NCBI RefSeq assembly: GCF_026626745.1 | Contig: NZ_JAPNJW010000001.1 | Span: forward strand, 3,332,001-3,396,000 | Origin: Nannocystis sp. RBIL2 | GTDB taxonomy: Bacteria > Myxococcota_A > Polyangia > Nannocystales > Nannocystaceae | Direction: 5' to 3' | Length of the DNA stretch: 64,000 bases | Shown: positions 58,886-64,000 of the stretch, one piece after another | Layout: each line of letters begins with the position of its first letter | How positions within the stretch are numbered: position 1 is the stretch's first letter | Program-made: the position numbers and the translations under genes | The notes under the pieces: generated by a model | Database searches by the model: none | The model's input: only the letters and a program-made list of their open reading frames with translations | What the model was told of the DNA's origin: nothing

Positions 58886-60876
58886 CCTTCTCCACGATCC
58901 TGATCGCCAACCGCGGCGAGATCGCCTGCCGGATCATCCGCACCGCCCACGCCCTCGGCTACCGCACCGTCGCCGTCTACAGCGACGCCGACGCCGGCGC
59001 CCCGCACGTCGGCCTGGCCGACCGCGCGGTCCGGATCGGCCCGCCGCCGGTGCGCGAGTCGTACCTCAACGTCGCGGCGCTGATCGCCGCGGCCAAGCAA
59101 GCCGGCGCCGACGCGGTCCACCCGGGCTACGGCTTCCTGTCGGAGAACGACGGCTTCGCCCAGGCGGTGCTCGACGCGGGCCTCGTGTTCATCGGCCCGT
59201 CGCCGGCCGCGATCCGGGCGATGGGCAACAAGGCCGCCGCCAAGCGGGCGATGATCGCCGCCGGCGTCCCGTGCATCCCTGGCTTTCAGGACAGCAGCGA
59301 AGCGGGCCAGTCGGCCGGACGCCTCGCCGCCGAGGCCGAGCGCATCGGCCTGCCCTTGCTGATCAAGGCGGCCGCCGGCGGCGGCGGCCGCGGCATGCGG
59401 ATGGTCCGCGACTGGGACGGACTGCCGGCCGCGCTGGCGTCGGCGCGCAGCGAGGCCGAGAGCGCGTTCGGCAGCGGCGAGCTGATCCTCGAGCGCGCGA
59501 TCACCAGCGGTCGCCACGTCGAGATCCAGGTGTTCGGCGACAGCCACGGCCACGCGATCCACCTCGGCGAGCGCGACTGCTCGGTCCAGCGTCGTCACCA
59601 AAAGGTCGTCGAGGAGTCACCCTCGCCGGCCGTGTCGCCGGCCCTGCGCGCCGAGATGGGCGCCGCCGCGGTGCTCGCCGCGCGCTCGATCGACTACGTC
59701 GGCGCCGGCACCGTCGAGTTCATGCTCGACGCGGACGGCAAGTTCTACTTCCTCGAGATGAACACCCGCCTGCAGGTCGAGCACCCGGTCACCGAGCTGG
59801 TCACCGGCCTCGACCTGGTCGCCTGGCAGCTGCGCGTGGCCGCCGGGGAGCCGCTGCCATTGACGCAGGAGCAGATCGAGCTGCGCGGCCACGCGATCGA
59901 GGTCCGCCTCTACGCCGAGGACCCGTACGCCGGCTATCTGCCGCAGGCCGGCGAGGTGGTCGCGTGGCAGCCCGCGAGCGGCGACGGCGTGCGCGTCGAC
60001 CACGGCCTGCACCGCCAGCAGACCGTCTCGCCGTTCTACGACCCGATGATCGCCAAGGTCATCACATATGGCCGCAACCGCGACGAGGCCCGCCGCCGCC
60101 TCGTCAGCGCGCTGGGCCGCAGCGTCCTGCTCGGCCTGCCCAACAACAAGCGCTTCCTCGCCGACATCCTCGAGCACCCGGTGTTCGCCGCCGGCGGCGC
60201 GACCACCCGCTTCCTCGACGAGCACCTGCCCGCACCCGCGCGCCCCGAGCCCGACGCCCGCGCCTGGGCGATCGCCGCCACCATCTGGACTTTGGGACAT
60301 GTCCGCGGGGACTACAGCCCGTGGCGCAGCGCCGGCCGGGCCGCGTTCCCCCTGCCCCTTCGGACAGGTGAGCGCGAGCGCGAGCTGGCGGTCGACCTCG
60401 ACCCGAGCGGCATCACCAACGTCACAGTCGACGGCGTCGCCCTGCCCGTGCGCGTGCTCGGGCGCGACGGCGTGGTCTATCGCGTCCTCGTCGGCGACGT
60501 GCAGGAGACCGTCCACGCCGCCGTCGTCGGCGAGCGCCTGTTCCTCGAGGCCCGCGGCGTGCAAGCCGAGTTCGTCGAGCCGCCGCCGAAGGGCGCCGAG
60601 GCCGAGGCCGACGTCGGCGGCGACGGCAACCTGCTCGCGCCCACGAGCGGCCGCGTCGTCGCGGTCCACGTCCAGGTCGGCGACCGCGTCCGCCGCGGCC
60701 AGACCCTCGTCACCCTCGAGGCGATGAAGATCGAGAACGCCCTCGCGGTCGCCGTCGCCGGCGTCGTCACCGAGGTCAAGGTGAAGCCCGGCGATCAGGT
60801 CCCACAAGGCCGCCTCCTCGCAGTCGTCACCCCCGACGACGGCCCCGAACCCGGCGCCGCCTCCGCCGCCGCCTAG
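58882..60876 (+). CDS. atuF: acyl-CoA carboxylase alpha subunit: biotin carboxylase + biotin carrier
   Basis: 664 residues. Biotin carboxylase: N-domain ILIANRGEIACRIIRTAHALG, the ATP-grasp glycine loop AAGGGGRGMRMV, the catalytic EMNTRLQVEHPVTEL, and LPQAGEV-type C-domain motifs. After a linker, a biotinyl-carrier domain carries the lysine in LEAMKIENAL near the C-terminus. It pairs with the beta subunit at 55214. It overlaps the hydratase gene by four bases (ATGA). Within the linker lie two interspersed elements (60294-60312, 60351-60368), in frame. Confidence 0.93.
   Translation: MTFSTILIANRGEIACRIIRTAHALGYRTVAVYSDADAGAPHVGLADRAVRIGPPPVRESYLNVAALIAAAKQAGADAVHPGYGFLSENDGFAQAVLDAGLVFIGPSPAAIRAMGNKAAAKRAMIAAGVPCIPGFQDSSEAGQSAGRLAAEAERIGLPLLIKAAAGGGGRGMRMVRDWDGLPAALASARSEAESAFGSGELILERAITSGRHVEIQVFGDSHGHAIHLGERDCSVQRRHQKVVEESPSPAVSPALRAEMGAAAVLAARSIDYVGAGTVEFMLDADGKFYFLEMNTRLQVEHPVTELVTGLDLVAWQLRVAAGEPLPLTQEQIELRGHAIEVRLYAEDPYAGYLPQAGEVVAWQPASGDGVRVDHGLHRQQTVSPFYDPMIAKVITYGRNRDEARRRLVSALGRSVLLGLPNNKRFLADILEHPVFAAGGATTRFLDEHLPAPARPEPDARAWAIAATIWTLGHVRGDYSPWRSAGRAAFPLPLRTGERERELAVDLDPSGITNVTVDGVALPVRVLGRDGVVYRVLVGDVQETVHAAVVGERLFLEARGVQAEFVEPPPKGAEAEADVGGDGNLLAPTSGRVVAVHVQVGDRVRRGQTLVTLEAMKIENALAVAVAGVVTEVKVKPGDQVPQGRLLAVVTPDDGPEPGAASAAA
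60294..60368. repeat. two TGTCC/GGACA elements in the carboxylase linker
   Basis: GGGACATGTCCGCGGGGAC (60294-60312) and CCTGCCCCTTCGGACAGG (60351-60368, a hairpin with one mismatch and a CTTC loop). Both lie in the region between the biotin carboxylase and biotin-carrier domains. Confidence 0.6.
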
Positions 60877-60894
60877 GCGTGCTAAGGTGCAGTC

Positions 60895-61134
60895 ATGAGC
60901 GCCGCGCGTCTCCTCGACGAGATTCTGAGCCTCCCTCCCGACGAACGGCGCGCACTGATGCGCAAGGTCGCCGCCAGCCTGGGCGACCCGGCGTCTGAAA
61001 CGCCGGGTGCCGCCAGTATCGAAGATGCATGGTACGCGGAGATCCAGGAGCGACGGCGACGCCTCGAAGCCGGTGAATCGTCGCTCATACCGTGGGGGGA
61101 AGTCCGCGACGAACTCCTGGCGGACGATCGGTGA
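60895..61134 (+). CDS. antitoxin of a type II addiction module (Unstab_antitox family)
   Basis: 79 residues. MSAARLLDEILSLPPDERRALM matches the start of the putative addiction module component family (PF09720 type: EA..LPxxERxxL). The C-terminal half WYAEIQERRRRLEAGESSLI ends WGEVRDELL, as in these antitoxins, where it wraps the ParE-like toxin. It begins 18 bp after the carboxylase alpha stop. The toxin gene follows after 52 bp. Expected to neutralise the toxin and autoregulate. Confidence 0.85.
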   Translation: MSAARLLDEILSLPPDERRALMRKVAASLGDPASETPGAASIEDAWYAEIQERRRRLEAGESSLIPWGEVRDELLADDR

Positions 61135-61186
61135 GCCGCGCATGGCGCGGTGTACCGCGAAAATAACGAGCTCGTAGAACCAGGGC

Positions 61187-61480
61187 ATGAACAAGCTCTT
61201 CTTCACCCTCGAGGCTCGCGCCGACCTCCGAGGGGCACGTTCGTGGTGCCGAACTGCCTATCCAAACGAATATCGTCGCCTTTGCCAGACCTTCGCCGAT
61301 GCATTCGACGAAATCGCCGAGTCCCCGCTCCGCTGGGCTCCATGGCGAGCTCCCGATTACCGCCGGCGCCTCTTACCGCCCTATCCGTATGCCATCGTCT
61401 ATCACCTCGCCGCCGATCACGTCATCATCGATGCGATCCTTCACCAGCGCCAGGATCCCACCCGACGCTTCCCGCCGTGA
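61187..61480 (+). CDS. RelE/ParE-type toxin
   Basis: 97 residues. LFFTLEARADLRGARSWC fits the beta-strand/helix start of the ParE/RelE fold. The family tail is YRRRLLPPYPYAIVYHLAADHVIIDAILHQRQDPTRR (F-P-Y-x-I-v-Y-x-i...D.i.I.a.lH.rR.P). The conserved HxxRxP-like end is present as HQRQDP. It either poisons gyrase (ParE) or cuts mRNA (RelE); sequence alone does not decide. Paired with the antitoxin upstream. Its 3' end overlaps a second antitoxin-like frame. Confidence 0.88.
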   Translation: MNKLFFTLEARADLRGARSWCRTAYPNEYRRLCQTFADAFDEIAESPLRWAPWRAPDYRRRLLPPYPYAIVYHLAADHVIIDAILHQRQDPTRRFPP

Positions 61481-61655
61481 CCCCTGCGCCCCGGAGGAGG
61501 AGAGCATCGGCCCCACGCCGGATGCCCTCGCCGAAGCGCAGTACCAGGAGGTGCTGCGTCGTCTGAGGGAGCTGGAGGACGGCGAGGACGAACTCATCGA
61601 GTGGGAACAGGTCCGTGCCGAGCTCCTGGCGCGTATCGACCGCCGGCTCTCCTGA
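61431..61655 (+). CDS. second antitoxin-like protein, overlapping the toxin
   Basis: 74 residues from ATG 61431, in a different frame inside the toxin's 3' end. The C-terminal segment YQEVLRRLRELEDGEDELIE ... WEQVRAELLARI aligns with the antitoxin's YAEIQERRRRLEAGESSLIP ... WGEVRDELLAD at many positions. This suggests a duplicated toxin-binding part placed after the toxin. The N-terminal half is low-complexity and may not fold. It could be a relic of a second module. Confidence 0.5.
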   Translation: MRSFTSARIPPDASRRDPCAPEEESIGPTPDALAEAQYQEVLRRLRELEDGEDELIEWEQVRAELLARIDRRLS

Positions 61656-61669
61656 CTCCGCTCCTCGCC

Positions 61670-62536
61670 ATGACCCACGACAAAGCGATCGTCACCTGCG
61701 CCCTCACCGGCGTGCTCACCAACCCCAAGCAGCACCCTGTCCCGGTCACACCGGAGGAGCTCGCGCGCGCCGCTCGGCAGGCGCGGGACGCCGGCGCCTC
61801 CGTCGTGCACGTCCACTTCCGGCGCCAGGAGCCTGGCATGGGCTTTTTGCCGTCGTGGGAGCCCGAGGTCGCCGTCGCGGTGCGCGAGGCCATCCGCGCC
61901 GAGTGCCCCGACCTCATCTTCAACATGACCACCGGCGTCGTCGGCGAGGACATCAGCGGCCCGGTCGCGTGCATGCGCGCCATCAAGCCCGAGATCGCCG
62001 CCTGCAACGCCGGCAGCCTCAACTACCTCAAGGCCAAGAGCGACGGCACCTGGGCCTGGCCGCCGATGGTGTTCGACAACCCTGTCGAGAAGGTCAAGGC
62101 CTTCCTCGACGTCATGGCCGAGTGCGGCACGGCCCCCGAGTTCGAGTGCTTCGACCTCGGCATCGTCCGCTCCGTCGGCCTCTTCGTCGACGTCGGCCTC
62201 GCCCGGCACCCGCACTACAACTTCGTCACTGGCGTCGCCTCCGGCATGCCGACCGACCCCGACCTCTTGCCGTTCCTGCTCAAGTACATCAAGCCGGGTT
62301 CGCGCTGGGAGGTCACCGCCATCGGCCGCGAGGAGATCTGGGCCATCCATCGCCGCACCGCCGAACTCGGCGGCGACCTGCGGACCGGCCTCGAGGACAC
62401 CTTCTACTTGCCGGACGGCAGCCGCGCCGACAGCAACGGCCGGCTCATCGAAGCCCTCGTCGCCAGCGCTCGCGAGGTCGGCCGCGAGATCGCCTCGCCC
62501 GCCGAAGCTCGCCAGCGCATGCACCTCGCGGCCTGA
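61670..62536 (+). CDS. BKACE-family protein (beta-keto acid cleavage enzyme, DUF849)
   Basis: 288 residues. The TIM-barrel start KAIVTCALTGVLTNPKQHPV, the zinc motif ASVVHVHFRR (HxH), a conserved LIFNMTTGVVGE, and the later ligand region FECFDLGIVRSVGLF match the BKACE/3-keto-5-aminohexanoate cleavage family. These enzymes condense a beta-keto acid with acetyl-CoA (or another CoA) to give acetoacetate and a new CoA ester. It follows the toxin-antitoxin module by 14 bp and precedes an acyl-CoA dehydrogenase, consistent with catabolism. Confidence 0.85.
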   Translation: MTHDKAIVTCALTGVLTNPKQHPVPVTPEELARAARQARDAGASVVHVHFRRQEPGMGFLPSWEPEVAVAVREAIRAECPDLIFNMTTGVVGEDISGPVACMRAIKPEIAACNAGSLNYLKAKSDGTWAWPPMVFDNPVEKVKAFLDVMAECGTAPEFECFDLGIVRSVGLFVDVGLARHPHYNFVTGVASGMPTDPDLLPFLLKYIKPGSRWEVTAIGREEIWAIHRRTAELGGDLRTGLEDTFYLPDGSRADSNGRLIEALVASAREVGREIASPAEARQRMHLAA

Positions 62537-62696
62537 GCCCGCGAGCTCGTCCTCGCCTCCCGACTCGACGCGCCGCGCGAGCGAAGCTCGCCGCGATCGT
62601 CCGGGCCTCGCTCCTCGTGTATGCGAGCGCCACGAGTGACGCGGTCGCGATCGCCACGCCCGTCGCCGGTGCGGCCGTGATAAAGTCGGCCGCAAA

Positions 62697-63833
62697 ATGT
62701 CCGTCCTCGACGACGCCGACCGCGAAGCCCTGCGCGGCACCCTGCGTGGATTCATCGAGCGCGAGGTCATGCCGCACATCGACGCCTGGGAGGAGGCCGG
62801 CGGCTTCCCGCGCGAGCTCTACCGCCGCGCCGGCGAGCTCGGGATCCTCGGCCTCGGCTTCCCCGAGGAGCTCGGCGGCAGCCCGGGCGACAGCACCTCG
62901 CTCGTCGTCCTGTGCGAGGAGTTCGCGCGCACCGGCGCCGGCGGCCTCATCGCCGGCCTGTTCTCGCACGGCATCGGCTTGCCGCCGATCTTGAACCTCG
63001 GCGACGACGCGCAGAAGCGGCGCTTCGTGCCCGACGTCCTCGCCGGCCACAAGGTCGCCGCGCTCGCGGTCACCGAGCCCTCCGGCGGCTCCGACGTCGC
63101 CAACCTCAAGACAGTCGCTCGCCGCGACGGCGACCACTACGTCGTCCACGGCAGCAAGACCTTCATCACCTCCGGCATGCAGGCCGACCTCGTCACCGTC
63201 GCGGTGCGCACCGGTCCAACGGGGCTCGGCGGCATCTCGCTGCTCGTCGTCGAGGCCGGCACCCCCGGCTTCACCCGCACCGCGCTGGACAAGAAGATGG
63301 GCTGGTGGTGCTCCGACACCGCCACCCTCTACTTCGACGATTGTCGGGTCCCGGCTGCCAACCTGCTCGGCGAGGAGAACCACGGCTTCCTCGGCATCAT
63401 GCAGAACTTCAACCGCGAGCGCCTGATGCTCGCGGCCATGGCCATCGCCTTCGCCCAGGTCTGCCTCGACGAGTCGATCGCCTACGCGCGCCAGCGCGAG
63501 ACCTTCGGCAAGCCGCTCGCCACTCGCCAGGTCATCCGCCACAAGCTCGTCGACATGGCCACGCGGATCCACCCCGTGCGCACCTGGCTGTATGCGCTCG
63601 CGCGGCGCATCGACGCCGGCGAGTGGCCGATCGCCGAGATCTGCATGCTCAAGAACGCCGCCACCCAGTGCGTCGAGTTCTGCGCCAAGGAGGGCGTGCA
63701 GATCTTCGGCGGCGCCGGCTTCATCCGCGGCAACAAGGTCGAGCGGATCTACCGCGAGACCAAGGTCCTCGCCATCGGCGGCGGCGCCGAGGAGATCATG
63801 AAGGACCTCGCCGCCAAGCAGATGGGCCTTTAG
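62697..63833 (+). CDS. acyl-CoA dehydrogenase
   Basis: 378 residues. N-domain LDDADREALRGTLRGFIERE; the middle domain has LAVTEPSGGSDVANLKTVAR and VVHGSKTFITSGMQADL; the C-domain has ARQRETFGKPLATRQVIRHK and ends GVQIFGGAGFIRGNKVERIYRE, with the usual catalytic-region helix near the C-terminus. It is clearly related to, but distinct from, the one at 56891. A downstream acyl-CoA synthetase starts 31 bp later. Likely part of the same fatty-acid or branched-acid degradation set. Confidence 0.9.
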   Translation: MSVLDDADREALRGTLRGFIEREVMPHIDAWEEAGGFPRELYRRAGELGILGLGFPEELGGSPGDSTSLVVLCEEFARTGAGGLIAGLFSHGIGLPPILNLGDDAQKRRFVPDVLAGHKVAALAVTEPSGGSDVANLKTVARRDGDHYVVHGSKTFITSGMQADLVTVAVRTGPTGLGGISLLVVEAGTPGFTRTALDKKMGWWCSDTATLYFDDCRVPAANLLGEENHGFLGIMQNFNRERLMLAAMAIAFAQVCLDESIAYARQRETFGKPLATRQVIRHKLVDMATRIHPVRTWLYALARRIDAGEWPIAEICMLKNAATQCVEFCAKEGVQIFGGAGFIRGNKVERIYRETKVLAIGGGAEEIMKDLAAKQMGL

Positions 63834-63864
63834 TAAAACCAAACACTCTCGCCAGGAGCACGCC

Positions 63865-64000
63865 GTGGCCGTCGACACCATCCCTGCCCGCTTCTTCGCC
63901 CGGGGCCAGGCCCACCCGAACAAACCGGCCTACTACGTGCGCAAGGACGGCGCCTGGCGGCCGACCACCTGGCGCGAATACAACGACCAGGTCCGCACGG
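63865..64000 (+). CDS. acyl-CoA synthetase (AMP-binding), N-terminal part only
   Basis: GTG at 63865 with AGGAG seven bases upstream. The sequence MAVDTIPARFFARGQAHPNK, then PAYYVRKDGAWRPTTWREYN, is the typical N-terminus of long-chain AMP-binding acyl-CoA ligases (xxW..xTWxEy). The gene runs off the window's end. It would supply acyl-CoA to the dehydrogenase genes upstream. GTG is the start because the frame has no ATG nearby. Confidence 0.8.
   Translation, partial: MAVDTIPARFFARGQAHPNKPAYYVRKDGAWRPTTWREYNDQVRT

Noticed and set aside
1..64000. CRISPR arrays, rRNA, tRNA and riboswitches
   Set aside because: No regularly spaced repeats, rRNA core sequence or tRNA-like folding segments were seen on reading through.

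Overview
The window is high-GC DNA from a myxobacterium, most likely of the Nannocystaceae. This is inferred from several lipoproteins with long Thr/Ser/Gly linkers after the lipobox, an MglA-like GTPase next to a roadblock protein and a PATAN-type response regulator, and the overall codon use. No rRNA, tRNA or CRISPR array was found.

Layout. 0-18.9 kb is a mosaic: intact genes (secreted lipoproteins, M48 protease, secreted lipase, two alpha/beta hydrolases) lie among many broken pieces. The pieces include a tyrosine recombinase, a Cys-rich protein, a DhaL kinase, a HEPN-like protein, a tRNA-protein transferase, a beta-propeller protein and an amidase-like protein, plus one degenerate IS3-family element. 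19-31.6 kb is one compact minus-strand operon of nine genes. In transcription order these are two haem-oxygenase-like di-iron proteins, a methyltransferase resembling 2-ketoarginine methyltransferases, an MFS exporter, an ATP-grasp ligase, an ATP-grasp/arginase fusion, a PLP aminotransferase, a membrane-fusion protein and an RND pump. It reads as a small biosynthetic cluster for an arginine-derived, ligase-assembled metabolite with its own export, and is the best candidate for an undescribed system here.

31.8-42 kb is mixed accessory DNA. It holds a methyltransferase, a frameshifted hypothetical gene, an isochorismatase/LysR pair that looks foreign, an M23 peptidase lipoprotein, a LysR/SDR divergent pair, a propeller lipoprotein and a TerB-like protein. 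42.5-53.8 kb looks like resident chromosome: an orphan DNA methyltransferase, lipoproteins, a MATCAP-like (QEGLA) protein, comM, and a roadblock/PATAN-receiver/GTPase signalling operon behind a good sigma70-type promoter.

53.8-64 kb is catabolic. An SCP2 protein faces an operon SDR - acyl-CoA carboxylase beta - acyl-CoA dehydrogenase - enoyl-CoA hydratase - carboxylase alpha, whose order matches Pseudomonas atuBCDEF (acyclic terpene degradation). It is followed by a toxin-antitoxin module, a BKACE-family enzyme, a second acyl-CoA dehydrogenase and the start of an acyl-CoA synthetase.

A short hairpin-forming sequence family (core TGTCC-N4-GGACA or GGACATGTCC) recurs between about 43 and 60.4 kb. 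It sits in convergent intergenic gaps, across one start codon, and in frame inside several proteins.
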